DNA of 64,000 bases. Origin: Neorhizobium alkalisoli. Lineage in GTDB: Bacteria > Pseudomonadota > Alphaproteobacteria > Rhizobiales > Rhizobiaceae. Below, piece after piece: positions 52,848-63,734 of this stretch; within the stretch, counting starts at the first letter, position 1; each line of letters opens with the position of its first letter. Below the pieces are notes generated by a model. It was not told the DNA's origin and made no database searches. It was given only the letters and a program-made list of their open reading frames with translations. The DNA lies in contig NZ_VIWP01000001.1 of assembly GCF_007829835.1 (NCBI RefSeq), forward strand, positions 1,261,181 to 1,325,180. The letters are read 5' to 3'. A program made the position numbers and the translations under genes.

Positions 52848-54373
52848 AATGTTTCAACCCTGTTCAGATTGGGGGTCGCCGCCGAAACGACGTCCGCGGC
52901 GTTGGCCCCTGCCGGGAATTGCCCGGTCAATTTGCCATTCGCCATGACGAGAATGCGATCGGAAAGGGCCAGAACCTCTTCCAGATCGGATGTGACGAAA
53001 AGAATGCCGAGCCCGTCGGCCGCCAGATGCCGCATGGTGCGAAAGATCTCGGCCTTGGCGCCGATATCGATGCCGCGCGAGGGCTCGTCCATCAGCAAAA
53101 TCCGTGGCTTGGTCATCAGCGCCTTGCCGATCACCACCTTCTGCTGGTTGCCGCCGGAAAGGCTGGAGACCGGATGTTCGGGACTGGCGATCTTGATCGC
53201 CATGCGCTTGACGAATTCGGCAGCCTTTGCCGCCTCCGCCTTCAGGCTGAGGTGAAAACCGCGGGTGAAATCGTAAAGCGATGACAGCGTCAGGTTTTCG
53301 CGGATCGTCATGATCTGCACGAGGCCGTCGCGCTTGCGGTCTTCCGGGATGAGCGCGAGGCCGCGACGAATGCGCCCCGAAACGCTCTTTTCCTTGACCG
53401 GCTTGCCGGAGATGAACAGCCGGCCCGAGGAGTTCGGATGCTGGGCCATGATACATTCCAGCAGTTCCGAGCGCCCGGCACCCATCAGGCCGTAAAGCCC
53501 GACGATCTCGCCCTCGCGCACTGAAAGCGACATGTGGTTGACCGCATAGCCGCCGGCCGGGCTCGGCAGGCAGATGTCTTCCACCCGGAAAACCTCGCCG
53601 CCGAGATCGTGTTCGACCGTCTTCGGAAATTCCTTCGAAGCGCTACCGATCATGTTGGCGACGATCCAGGGAATATCGACACCCTGCATCGAGCGCGAGC
53701 CGGTAATAACGCCGTCGCGCAGAACGGTGATGTAGTCGCCGATGCGGATCAGCTCTTCCAGCCGGTGGGAGATGTAGACGATGCCGACGCCCTGTTTCTT
53801 CAGGTCGTTGATGACCCGGAACAGGACTTCGACCTCCGTCGCCGAAAGTGCCGAGGTCGGTTCGTCAAGGATCAGGATGCGGGCGTCTTCGGCAAGCGCC
53901 TTGGCAATCTCGACGATCTGCTGCTGGCCGATCCGAAGGTTACCGAGCGGCGTATCCGGGTCGATATTCTGTTCGAGCCGTTTCATCAGAGCCGCAGCAG
54001 CCGTCCGCTGCGCCTGGCCGTCGATATGAATGCCGCCGAGCGTCTTTTCGTGGCCGACGAAGATGTTTTCCGCCACCGTCAGGTTGGGAAACAGATTGAG
54101 TTCCTGAAAGACGATGCCGACGCCGTTTCTGGTGGCATCCGCCTTGTCGGCGAAAACAACCTGTTTTCCGTCGAGTTCGATCGTGCCGCCGTTCAGCTGT
54201 TCGACGCCCGCGATGACCTTCATCAGCGTCGATTTGCCGGCGCCGTTCTCACCGACCAGAACGTTGACCGCGCCCATGCGCAGGTCGAAATCGACATTCT
54301 TCAGCGCCTGGGTGCCGGGATAGATCTTTGAACCGTTACGGATCGACAGGCCGATCGGATGGGGCTCGGTCAT
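52844..54373 (-). CDS. Sugar ABC transporter ATPase (RbsA family, two nucleotide-binding domains)
   Basis: Tandem ATPase of 509 residues. The N-terminal domain is complete: Walker A GENGAGKST, RIGQQQIVEIAKAL as signature region, and ILILDEPTSAL. The C-terminal domain has a degenerate Walker A (GLMGAGRSELLECI) and the LSGGNQQKVVIGKAL signature, with RILLMDEPSRGIDIGAKAEIF. This layout is the rule in RbsA/XylG proteins. The start overlaps the DUF2291 gene stop by four bases. Confidence 0.93.
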   Translation of the reverse strand: MTEPHPIGLSIRNGSKIYPGTQALKNVDFDLRMGAVNVLVGENGAGKSTLMKVIAGVEQLNGGTIELDGKQVVFADKADATRNGVGIVFQELNLFPNLTVAENIFVGHEKTLGGIHIDGQAQRTAAAALMKRLEQNIDPDTPLGNLRIGQQQIVEIAKALAEDARILILDEPTSALSATEVEVLFRVINDLKKQGVGIVYISHRLEELIRIGDYITVLRDGVITGSRSMQGVDIPWIVANMIGSASKEFPKTVEHDLGGEVFRVEDICLPSPAGGYAVNHMSLSVREGEIVGLYGLMGAGRSELLECIMAQHPNSSGRLFISGKPVKEKSVSGRIRRGLALIPEDRKRDGLVQIMTIRENLTLSSLYDFTRGFHLSLKAEAAKAAEFVKRMAIKIASPEHPVSSLSGGNQQKVVIGKALMTKPRILLMDEPSRGIDIGAKAEIFRTMRHLAADGLGILFVTSDLEEVLALSDRILVMANGKLTGQFPAGANAADVVSAATPNLNRVETL

Positions 54374-54987
54374 GGCGCAACCTCGATCGAGACCGGCATG
54401 ATCAGCGGTTTTTCGCCGGCGGAACGGATCACGACTGCGCCGAGGAAATTGACCTTCTTGCCCTTGAGCGGCGTATCGGCGCTGGGCAGCTTTGAGATTG
54501 CCTTGTCGTTCAGGGCGCGGCCAAGACGGGCATATTCGATCTGGTCGCGGAAGGTCGAGAAATCGTAGAGATTGGTGGTGTCGCGCAAGGCCGTGCCCTT
54601 GACGACGGGACCGAGCTGCAGCGTCGCATCGGCCTTGCCGTCGCCGTCCACGTCGATATCGGCGGTCGCCGCTTTTGACGCGCGGTTTTCATCGACGACC
54701 GTGGCGCTTCCCTTGACCGGGAAATTCCAGCCGCCGCCGGCACCGCCGACGCGCACGCCGTGGCTTTCGCCCGCCTTGTCGAGGCCGGCCTTGATGGCGT
54801 CCTGCAGGGCGACGATATCGACCGCCTTTTCCTTCAGCGCCGGCACGAGCTTGGCGTCGAACGTCGTCTCTACGGTTTCGGCAATCGGATCCGCAGCCGC
54901 GCTCGAGGCGTCCACGGTCTTGACCAGCTTGCAACCGGAAACGGACGCAGCAAGCAGGCTTGCCACAAACAGGGTTCTGATTTTCAT
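54370..54987 (-). CDS. DUF2291 family lipoprotein
   Basis: Protein of 205 residues with a lipoprotein leader (MKIRTLFVASLLAASVSGCK; Cys is the predicted lipid site). The body matches the DUF2291 family, which is found with RbsABC-type sugar importers and has no firm function; it may be a periplasmic accessory of the transporter. I chose ATG 54987 because it gives a clean leader; ATG 54999 is a possible alternative. It lies between the binding-protein and ATPase genes. Confidence 0.82.
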   Translation of the reverse strand: MKIRTLFVASLLAASVSGCKLVKTVDASSAAADPIAETVETTFDAKLVPALKEKAVDIVALQDAIKAGLDKAGESHGVRVGGAGGGWNFPVKGSATVVDENRASKAATADIDVDGDGKADATLQLGPVVKGTALRDTTNLYDFSTFRDQIEYARLGRALNDKAISKLPSADTPLKGKKVNFLGAVVIRSAGEKPLIMPVSIEVAP

Positions 54988-55059
54988 GGTGACCCGCATT
55001 TCTTTCAGGGCAGAAACCACCCGGGACGCGTTTTGCATCCCGGGTGTCGAATGGCGGCT

Positions 55060-56430
<1,371 letters not shown>

Positions 56431-57411
56431 ATGACTGAACAACGTTTTGGCGCCGGCATCTGGCATTTCGCCACCTATCTCGATCGTTATGCCACCGATG
56501 GTTATGGCACGCCGCGCAGTGTCATCGAGGCGATCGATCTGGCCGGCCAGGTCAAGGACCTCTCGGTCGTCGACATCAACTATCCGTTCTTCGGCGGCGA
56601 TTTTTCCAATGCGCAGGTCAAGGAAGCGCTGGATCGCAACAAACTCAGCGTCATCGGCATCACGCCGGAAATCTATACCCGCGAATTCGTCAAGGGCTCC
56701 TTCACCAACCCGGATGCCGGCGTGCGTCGCCGCACCCATGAACTGGTAACCGAAGCCTGCGATCAGGTCCGTTATTTCGGCGCCGATTACGTCAAGCTGT
56801 GGCCGGGGCAGGACGGCTGGGATTATCCGTTCCAGGTCGATTACGGTACATTGTGGAAGCATTCGCTTGATGGCGTCGGCCAGCTTGCCAGCGAAAACCC
56901 GGATTTGAAATTCGTCATCGAATACAAGCCGCGCGAACCGCGCGTGCGCATGAGTTTTGGTTCGGTGGCTCGTACGCTGCTCGGCATCGAAAAGATCGGC
57001 CTGCCGAATGTCGGCATCCTGCTCGATTTCGGCCATGCGATCATGGGTGGTGAATCCGCTGCCGACAGCGCCCAGCTGGCCATCGATTACGGCCGCCTGT
57101 TCGGCATGGACGTCAACGACAACTACCGCTCCTGGGATGACGATCTCGTCGCCGGCAGCCTGCATCCGATCGAGCTTTTCGAGTTCTTCTACGTGCTGCG
57201 GAAAAACAAGTGGGAAGGTGTGTGGCAGCTCGACCAGTTCCCCTTCCGCGAAGACAGCGTCGCGACCGCCAATCACGCGATCGATTTCCTCAAGGCTGCG
57301 GCCAAGGGGCTCGATGCGCTCGATTTCGACGCATTGAAGCAAGCGCAGGACCGCCATGATGCGATCAGCGCGCTGAAGATCGCTCAGAAGGCATTGTTCG
57401 GTGCCATCTAG
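56431..57411 (+). CDS. TIM-barrel sugar isomerase/epimerase
   Basis: AP-endonuclease-2-type TIM-barrel protein of 326 residues, as in xylose- and rhamnose-isomerase-like enzymes. Likely metal ligands are Glu in [10 protein letters not shown], Asp and His in [12 protein letters not shown], and Asp in [14 protein letters not shown]. It probably converts an imported aldose to a ketose. Together with the FGGY kinase and split transketolase downstream, it could be a D-apiose isomerase (apiose to apulose), but a pentose or tetrose isomerase is equally compatible with the fold. It is the first gene of the plus-strand operon; GGAGG precedes the start. Confidence 0.82.
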   Translation: MTEQRFGAGIWHFATYLDRYATDGYGTPRSVIEAIDLAGQVKDLSVVDINYPFFGGDFSNAQVKEALDRNKLSVIGITPEIYTREFVKGSFTNPDAGVRRRTHELVTEACDQVRYFGADYVKLWPGQDGWDYPFQVDYGTLWKHSLDGVGQLASENPDLKFVIEYKPREPRVRMSFGSVARTLLGIEKIGLPNVGILLDFGHAIMGGESAADSAQLAIDYGRLFGMDVNDNYRSWDDDLVAGSLHPIELFEFFYVLRKNKWEGVWQLDQFPFREDSVATANHAIDFLKAAAKGLDALDFDALKQAQDRHDAISALKIAQKALFGAI

Positions 57412-57458
57412 GCGCCGCTCCCCAAGAGCGCACTATCGTTCCTGAAAGGCTGATACCC

Positions 57459-58280
57459 ATGTTGAAGAATGACATCGTCGATACGATCCGGGAGAAGGCA
57501 TTGTGGATGCGCCGCAGGGCGTTCCGCATGGTCTTCGACGCCCAGCTCGGGCATCCGGGCGGGGATTTCTCGGCGATCGACATCATCGCGACGCTCTATT
57601 TCGGCGTGATGCGCTACGACCCGAAGAAGCCGGAAATGGCGGAACGGGATCGCTTCATCATGTCGAAAGGCCATGCGACCGGTGCGCTCTATACCGCCCT
57701 CTGTGCCGCCGGTTATTACCCGGAGGACTGGCTGACGACTTATATGCAGCCGAAATCCATGCTGAACGGCCATCCCAACCGCAATTATCTGCCGGGTGTG
57801 GAGACCAATACCGGCCCGCTTGGCCATGGCATGCCGGTGGCGCTCGGCATTGCCATTGCCGGCCAGCTGACCAGCAGCGATTACCGCACCTTCGTGCTGA
57901 CCGGTGACGGCGAGCTGCAGGAGGGCTCCAACTGGGAAGCGGCGATGACCGCCGGCAACCGCAAGCTCGGCAAGTTCACGCTGATCGTCGACCGTAACCG
58001 CCTGCAGCAGGGCATGGGAACCGAAGAGACCAACGGTCTCGACCCGCTCGACGACAAGTTCCGCGCCTTCGGCTGGGATGTCGAAGTGGTGGACGGGCAT
58101 GATGTCGTCGCTCTTCTTTCCGCTTTGTCGGAGCCGGCCGGCGGCCGTTCGAAGCCGCTCTGCATCATTGCCAATACGGTCAAGGGCAAGGGCGTCTCCT
58201 TCATGGAAAACAAGGCCTCCTGGCACCATGGCGTGCCGAATGCCGAACAATATAATATCGCTATGGAGGAACTGGTCTGA
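57459..58280 (+). CDS. Transketolase, N-terminal subunit (split form)
   Basis: Thiamine-diphosphate subunit of 273 residues. It has the GHPGGDFSAIDIIATLYF and SKGHATGALY patterns and the ThDP/metal motif GDGELQEGSNWEAAMTAGN. Split transketolases of this kind occur in catabolic clusters, including the apulose-4-phosphate transketolase AptAB. The stop overlaps the start of the second subunit gene by one base, so both are made together. Confidence 0.92.
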   Translation: MLKNDIVDTIREKALWMRRRAFRMVFDAQLGHPGGDFSAIDIIATLYFGVMRYDPKKPEMAERDRFIMSKGHATGALYTALCAAGYYPEDWLTTYMQPKSMLNGHPNRNYLPGVETNTGPLGHGMPVALGIAIAGQLTSSDYRTFVLTGDGELQEGSNWEAAMTAGNRKLGKFTLIVDRNRLQQGMGTEETNGLDPLDDKFRAFGWDVEVVDGHDVVALLSALSEPAGGRSKPLCIIANTVKGKGVSFMENKASWHHGVPNAEQYNIAMEELV

Positions 58281-59242
58281 TGGCTGCTCCCGCACAGAAA
58301 CAGGAAGGCTTTTACGACTGCCGTGATGCCTGGGCGCGCACGATCGAGGCGCTTGCCGAGGAAGACCCGCGCATCGTCGCCGTCGTCAACGACTCCGTCG
58401 GCTCGTCGAAGCTCGGCGGCTTCCAGAAGAAATTTCCCGACCGACTGGTGAATGTCGGCATTGCCGAGCAGAACATGGTCGGCGTCGGGGCGGGGCTTGC
58501 CAATGGCGGTCGCATTCCCTTCGTTTCGGCGGCCTCCTGCTTCCTCACCGGCCGCGCGCTGGAACAGCTGAAGGCGGATATCGCCTATGCCGGTTTCAAC
58601 GTCAAACTCGTCGGCCAGTCGTCCGGTGTCGCCTATGGCGAGCTCGGGCCGACCCATCATTCGATCGAGGATTTCGCCTGGCTGCGCCCGCTCGACAAGA
58701 TCACGGTCGTCGTTCCGGCCGATAGCTGGGAAACCGCCGAGGCGGTCAAATGGGCCGCGGCCCATGAAGGCCCGGTCTATATTCGCCTGAGCCGCATGCC
58801 GGTACCGGACCTCGTCGTCGAAAACCGCCAGTTCCAGCCCGGCAAGGCCGAGGTCGTGCGAAAGGGCAGCGACGTCACGCTGGTTGCTTGTGGCACCATG
58901 GTTCACCTCGCCGTGCAGGCGGCAGCCGATCTGCAGGCCGAGGGCATTTCCGCCCGCGTCCTCAACATGGCGACCATCAATCCGCTGGACGGCGCCGCGA
59001 TCGAAAAAGCGGCCAGCGAAACCGGCGCGATCGTGACGATTGAGGAGGCCAACATTCATGGCGGCCTCGGCGGTGCCGTGGCGGAACATACGGCTGCCAC
59101 TCTGCCGGTTCCGGTCGAGCGCATGGGCTTTCCGGGTTTTGTGCCCACAGGATCGGTCGAATGGCTGTTCGATCATTTCGGATTGACGGCTGCCGGGATT
59201 GCCCGGTCGGCGCGCAAGGCGATCGGACGCAAGCGCGCATGA
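58280..59242 (+). CDS. Transketolase, C-terminal subunit (split form)
   Basis: Subunit of 320 residues with the pyrimidine-binding domain (VGIAEQNMVGVGAGLANGG, whose Glu activates ThDP; GPTHHSIEDFAWLRPL) and the C-terminal transketolase domain (VVTIEEANIHGGLGGAVAE-like, read as IVTIEEANIHGGLGG). It forms the active enzyme with the preceding subunit. The stop overlaps the kinase start by four bases. Confidence 0.92.
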   Translation: MAAPAQKQEGFYDCRDAWARTIEALAEEDPRIVAVVNDSVGSSKLGGFQKKFPDRLVNVGIAEQNMVGVGAGLANGGRIPFVSAASCFLTGRALEQLKADIAYAGFNVKLVGQSSGVAYGELGPTHHSIEDFAWLRPLDKITVVVPADSWETAEAVKWAAAHEGPVYIRLSRMPVPDLVVENRQFQPGKAEVVRKGSDVTLVACGTMVHLAVQAAADLQAEGISARVLNMATINPLDGAAIEKAASETGAIVTIEEANIHGGLGGAVAEHTAATLPVPVERMGFPGFVPTGSVEWLFDHFGLTAAGIARSARKAIGRKRA

Positions 59243-60732
59243 CCGGCGGTTCGGGAGGGGGACCAAAGAGCGGATATATCATTGCCATCGACCAGGGGAC
59301 GACCAATACCAAGGCGATCCTGGTCAGCGCCGCCGGCGAAGTCGTCGCCAAGTCCTCGGCGCCGCTGAAATCGAATTATCCGCGCCCCGGCTGGGCAGAA
59401 CAGTCCTCTGACGACATCTGGGCCAGTGTCCAGGCAGTCATCGCGGAGCTTGTCGATGCCAATCCTGAGGCCGGCATTGCTGGGCTTGCGATTGCAAACC
59501 AGCGCGAGACGCTGGTCGTCTGGGACGCGGAAACCGGCAAGCCCATCATCCCTGCGATGCTGTGGCAATGCCGGCGCACCGCGCAGGCTTGCGAGGCTCT
59601 GATCGAGCAGGGTCAGGATCCGATGGTAGTGGAGGCGACAGGCCTTTCCATCAATGCACTCTTCCCAGCCTCCAAGCTGGCCTGGGTCATGCAGAACGTC
59701 CCCGAAGCGAGAACGCTGGCTATCCAAGGCCGATTGCGTGCCGGCACGGTGGACAGTTGGCTGCTTTACAAGCTGACGGGCGGCAAGGAATTCGCGACCG
59801 ACCATTCCAATGCCTCGCGCACGCAGCTGTTCAATACGGGCACACTGAGATGGGACGAAGGTCTTTGCGATCTGTTCGGCGTACCTCTTTCTGCCTTGCC
59901 ACAGGTTCGGGCCTCCGATAGCCAGTTCGGCGAAGTGGCAGGTGGCGCCACCGCTCTTCCAGCAGGTGTCCCGATCCTTGCCATGATGGGCGACAGTCAC
60001 GCTGCGCTTTATGGTCATCGCGTGCGGACACCCGGCCTCGTCAAAGCGACCTATGGTACGGGTTCGTCGCTTATGACGCTGACGCCGCAGCGGGTTCTGT
60101 CGAAAAACGGCCTCTCAAGCACGATCGCCTGGAGTGATGCCCAAGGCGTCGCCTATGCTCTCGAAGGCAATATTACGGTGTCGGCCCAGGCGGCGGCATT
60201 CGCGGCGGAGATGCTGGGGCTGCTTGATGCAAAAGCCCTCTCCGCTCTTGCCAAGACGGTTCCGGATGCGGCCGGCGTCATCTTCGTCCCCGCTCTTGCC
60301 GGATTGGGCGCGCCCCACTGGAATGACAAGGTGTCGGGCACGATTTCCGGCATGACCCTGGCGACGACCCGCGCGCATATCGCTCGGGCAACGCTCGATG
60401 CCATCGTTCTCCAGGTCGCCGATGTCTTTATCGCCATGGAAAAGGATCTCGGCGCTCGCCTCGATGGCTTGCTGGCAGACGGCGGAGCATCCTCCAACGA
60501 CTTCCTGATGCAATTACAGGCCGATGTTCTGGACCGGCCGGTCACGCGCAGCGGTCAGGCAGAGGTTGGCGCCATGGGCGTTGCGACCATGGCGCTTGCC
60601 GGATTGGGGATGGCCTCTTCATGCAAAAATGATGTCCGCAGTGAATTCCGGCCCGATCTCGAGGCGGTCACGTGGCGCACAGAGGTGCGTGATGGTTGGC
60701 AGTCGATGCTTGCGCGGCTGACCGCGCATTAG
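59239..60732 (+). CDS. FGGY-family carbohydrate kinase
   Basis: Sugar kinase of 497 residues from ATG 59239 (ATGA overlap with the transketolase stop; the longer frame to 59161 is not needed). ATP site: AIDQGTTNTKAILV near the N-terminus and GLLADGGASSNDFLMQLQADVL near residue 415. The sugar-site region includes GLAIANQRETLVVWD and GDSHAALYGH. The sequence is close to glycerol/xylulose/erythritol kinases. In the proposed route it phosphorylates the ketose formed by the isomerase, making the transketolase substrate. The sugar cannot be fixed from the sequence. Confidence 0.88.
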   Translation: MTGGSGGGPKSGYIIAIDQGTTNTKAILVSAAGEVVAKSSAPLKSNYPRPGWAEQSSDDIWASVQAVIAELVDANPEAGIAGLAIANQRETLVVWDAETGKPIIPAMLWQCRRTAQACEALIEQGQDPMVVEATGLSINALFPASKLAWVMQNVPEARTLAIQGRLRAGTVDSWLLYKLTGGKEFATDHSNASRTQLFNTGTLRWDEGLCDLFGVPLSALPQVRASDSQFGEVAGGATALPAGVPILAMMGDSHAALYGHRVRTPGLVKATYGTGSSLMTLTPQRVLSKNGLSSTIAWSDAQGVAYALEGNITVSAQAAAFAAEMLGLLDAKALSALAKTVPDAAGVIFVPALAGLGAPHWNDKVSGTISGMTLATTRAHIARATLDAIVLQVADVFIAMEKDLGARLDGLLADGGASSNDFLMQLQADVLDRPVTRSGQAEVGAMGVATMALAGLGMASSCKNDVRSEFRPDLEAVTWRTEVRDGWQSMLARLTAH

Positions 60733-60792
60733 GATCGGGACGAACAAGGGGCCTGCCGGGAGAGCAGGGACATGAAGTGGGAGGATAGTGAC

Positions 60793-61545
60793 ATGGGATC
60801 TGCAATACGGCCGCTTGTTGCGGGAAACTGGAAAATGAACGGCATGCGCGACAGCCTCGCGCAGATCAAGCATGTGTCCGAGAGCAGCGCATTGGCTATT
60901 TCAAATGCCGAAGCCCTGATCTGCGTGCCGGCCACCTTGCTTCATTCCGCCGCCGTGATGACCGCCGGGACGCCGCTGCGGATCGGTGCGCAGAATTGTC
61001 ACCATGAAGAAGACGGCGCCTATACCGGCGATATCTCTGCTGGAATGATTGCAGACAGCCTGGGCAGCCATGCCATTGTCGGCCATTCCGAGCGCCGGCT
61101 GGTTTATCGGGAATGTGATGCCTCGGTCCGCTCGAAGGCGGCGGCTGCTCACAAGGCCAGCCTGACGGCCATCATCTGCATTGGCGAAACGGAAGAAGAG
61201 CGGATTGGCGACCGCACACTTGAGGTCCTTCGCTGCCAGCTGGCGGGTTCGGTGCCGGACGGCGCAACGGCAGCAAACACGGTGATCGCCTACGAGCCTA
61301 TCTGGGCAATCGGCACTGGCCGGACACCTTCGATCGCCGATATTGCCGCTGCCCATGCCTTCATTCGCGCCGAGCTGTCTGGTCGTTTCAATGGAGAAGG
61401 CGATCGCATGCGTCTTCTCTACGGAGGCTCGGTCAAACCCTCGAACGCCGCTGGAATTCTTGAGATCGACCATGTGAATGGAGCCCTGGTCGGTGGCGCA
61501 AGCCTGATGGCCGCCGATTACCTGGCGATCTGCGCGGCTTGTTAA
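60793..61545 (+). CDS. tpiA: Triosephosphate isomerase
   Basis: Canonical TIM of 250 residues. Catalytic Lys lies in AGNWKMNG, His in IVGHSERR, Glu in [11 protein letters not shown], and the phosphate loop in LYGGSVKP. I chose ATG 60793 because GGGAGGA lies seven bases before it; ATG 60772 is an alternative. A transketolase acting on apulose 4-phosphate would give dihydroxyacetone phosphate and consume glyceraldehyde 3-phosphate, so a dedicated TIM would recycle the acceptor. Erythritol clusters also carry TIM-like genes. It is probably a second copy beside a housekeeping tpiA. Confidence 0.93.
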   Translation: MGSAIRPLVAGNWKMNGMRDSLAQIKHVSESSALAISNAEALICVPATLLHSAAVMTAGTPLRIGAQNCHHEEDGAYTGDISAGMIADSLGSHAIVGHSERRLVYRECDASVRSKAAAAHKASLTAIICIGETEEERIGDRTLEVLRCQLAGSVPDGATAANTVIAYEPIWAIGTGRTPSIADIAAAHAFIRAELSGRFNGEGDRMRLLYGGSVKPSNAAGILEIDHVNGALVGGASLMAADYLAICAAC

Positions 61546-61681
61546 TCCGAGGTCTCCCTGATCTTCGAAATTCCTGACGCTTCCGGGTAATGTGATTTAA
61601 CCTTCGAGATTGCAAGGTTGCAAAACTCCCCTCACAGGACCAGAACGACGACAGGAATTTCAAAAAATGGGAGGAGATTTT

Positions 61682-63127
61682 ATGGAGATCCAGCAGCTTA
61701 TCGGTGGCAAATTCGTTGCGGCCATTTCCGGCCGAACCTATGACCGCCTTGATCCTTTCACAGGCAAGCTTGCCACGCGGACGCCGGCTTCGGGGCTGCA
61801 GGACGTCGCGGCTGCTGTCGAGGCCGCATCTGCGGCGTTTCCCGCATGGTCGAAGACGGGCCCGGGACAGAGGCGGGCGCTGCTTTTGAAGGCCGCCGAT
61901 ATCCTGGCCTCGAAAACCGACGAATTTGCCGGCCTGATGATAACGGAAACCGGTGGCACGGCACCGTGGGCCGGTTTCAACGTCATGCTGGCCGCGGGCA
62001 TCCTGCGCGAAGCAGCCAGCATGACCACCCAGATCCAGGGCGAGGTGATCCCGTCGGACAAGCCGGGCACGCTTTCCATGGCGCTCCGCACGCCTGTCGG
62101 CGTCTGCCTCGGTATCGCGCCCTGGAACGCGCCGGTCATTCTCGGGACGCGCGCCATCGCCATGGCGCTTGCCTGCGGCAATACGGTGATCCTCAAGGCA
62201 TCGGAAGCATGCCCCGGAATGCATGTGCTGATCGGTCGGGCCCTCGTCGAGGCTGGCCTGCCGGATGGCGTCGTCAATGTCATTACCAACGCGCCGGAGG
62301 ATGCGGCTGCGATCGTCAAGGCCTTGATCGAGGCGCCCGCTGTCAAGCGCGTCAACTTTACCGGCTCGACCAAGGTCGGGCGGATTATCGGTGAGCTCTG
62401 CGGCCGGAACCTGAAGCCCGCCCTGCTGGAGCTTGGTGGCAAGGCGCCCTTCGTCGTGCTCGAGGACGCCGATATCGACGCGGCCGTCAACGGTGCGATT
62501 TTCGGTGCCTTCGCCAATATGGGTCAGATCTGCATGTCGACCGAAAGGCTAGTCGTGCATGAGAGCATCGCGGATGAATTTGCTGCAAAGCTGTCAGCCC
62601 GGGCCTCGCAGCTGCCGGCGGGCGATCCGCGTGGCCATGTTGTGCTTGGATCATTGGTGTCGCTCGAAGCAGCCGAGAAGATGGAGGCGCTTGTCGCCGA
62701 CGGGCTGGATAAGGGAGCGTCTCTGGCTGCAGGGGGCAAACGTCACGGCTCGGTCTTCGAGGCAACCCTGCTCGATGGCGTCGCACCCGGCATGCGCATC
62801 TATGACGAGGAAAGCTTTGGCCCCGTGAAATCCATCATCCGCGTCAAGGATGAGGAAGAGGCCATCCGTATCGCCAACGATACCGAATACGGCCTTTCTT
62901 CTTCTGTTTATAGCAGGGACATCCGGCGGGCGATGGCTGTCGCGGCGCGGATCGAGACCGGTATCTGCCATATCAATGGTCCAACCGTGCATGACGAGGC
63001 CCAGATGCCGTTTGGCGGCGTCAAGGCTTCCGGTTTCGGCCGTTTCGGCGGGAAGGCGGGAATAGAGGCATTTACGGACCTGCGCTGGATCACCGTCGAA
63101 GATCCGAACCAGCATTACCCGTTCTGA
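61682..63127 (+). CDS. NAD(P)-dependent aldehyde dehydrogenase (vanillin/salicylaldehyde dehydrogenase-like)
   Basis: Aldehyde dehydrogenase of 481 residues from ATG 61682, which follows GGGAGGAG by six bases; ATG 61667 is upstream and lacks such a site. Features: IAPWNAPVILGTRAIA, NFTGSTKVGRIIG, general base Glu in LLELGGKAPFVVL, and catalytic Cys in NMGQICMSTERL. The NMGQICMST pattern is common in aromatic aldehyde dehydrogenases. It is 136 bases after the tpiA stop; the gap includes two near-direct TTGCAAGG/TTGCAAAA repeats at 61610-61625. It may be a separate unit or oxidise an aldehyde from the sugar route. Confidence 0.88.
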   Translation: MEIQQLIGGKFVAAISGRTYDRLDPFTGKLATRTPASGLQDVAAAVEAASAAFPAWSKTGPGQRRALLLKAADILASKTDEFAGLMITETGGTAPWAGFNVMLAAGILREAASMTTQIQGEVIPSDKPGTLSMALRTPVGVCLGIAPWNAPVILGTRAIAMALACGNTVILKASEACPGMHVLIGRALVEAGLPDGVVNVITNAPEDAAAIVKALIEAPAVKRVNFTGSTKVGRIIGELCGRNLKPALLELGGKAPFVVLEDADIDAAVNGAIFGAFANMGQICMSTERLVVHESIADEFAAKLSARASQLPAGDPRGHVVLGSLVSLEAAEKMEALVADGLDKGASLAAGGKRHGSVFEATLLDGVAPGMRIYDEESFGPVKSIIRVKDEEEAIRIANDTEYGLSSSVYSRDIRRAMAVAARIETGICHINGPTVHDEAQMPFGGVKASGFGRFGGKAGIEAFTDLRWITVEDPNQHYPF

Positions 63128-63179
63128 TCTTGGAGTAGATCCGCAAATCCGGCCGCTATGGCCTCATTGAAAAGGGGAG

Positions 63180-63217
63180 GCGGGCCAGAGGCGAAGCAGG
63201 CGCTTGCTTTGGCCCGC
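63180..63217 (+). terminator. Terminator-like hairpin after the aldehyde dehydrogenase gene
   Basis: Outer stem GCGGGCCA/TGGCCCGC with an inner AAGC/GCTT stem, followed by TTT. It lies 53 bases past the stop codon and would insulate the rrn promoter. Confidence 0.6.
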
Positions 63218-63315
63218 TTTCTGGCCTGTTTTCCCGACCTGCCTTGTGGAAAACGATAATTCTCTTTTGAATTCAGTGATTTGTCGTTTTTTTGCAGTTT
63301 TATGAAACTGTGCTG

Positions 63316-63344
63316 TTGACGCTTGGTAGGGTTGGATCTATAAC
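63316..63344 (+). promoter_or_regulatory. rRNA operon promoter
   Basis: TTGACG (63316-63321), a 17-base spacer and TATAAC (63339-63344), followed by a GC-rich discriminator (CCGCCT), as expected for a stringently controlled rrn promoter. The 60 bases upstream are AT-rich and could act as an UP element. Confidence 0.85.
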
Positions 63345-63734
63345 CCGCCTCACTGACGAGGGCGGCGGCGCTGCTAGCGACGAAGCTTCTCGTTCTGGAG
63401 AAACTGGCGGAAACGCTGGGGAATTCTTCGGAAAAATCACTTATGAAATTGGCGCATGCTGATTGGGGCCGGGTTACGGTTTGGCTCTGGGTGATTTGAC
63501 GTTTGGTCTTTTTGTAGAGACTGAGTGTCTGTTATTTGACAATTGAAGATGAGAAGAAAGAGAAACGTGGTCGGCGGTTTTCCGCGGGTCAAGGCTTTAA
63601 GTCTTGGTCTGTTTAGAAGACAAAATGACGGTCACGTTTTGATATGAGAACACCAGGCTGGTGGCGCAGTGATGCGGAACCAGTCGAGTGAGTTCTCGTC
63701 GATTCAGAACATAGTGATCAGTCATGATTGAATT
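63345..63734 (+). other. rRNA operon leader
   Basis: About 390 bases between the rrn promoter and the 16S start, with no gene. A second TTGACG at 63495-63500 lacks a matching -10. The AATTGAAGATGAGAAG stretch near 63540 resembles the leader found upstream of rhizobial 16S genes. A boxA antitermination site was looked for but not identified with confidence. Confidence 0.7.
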
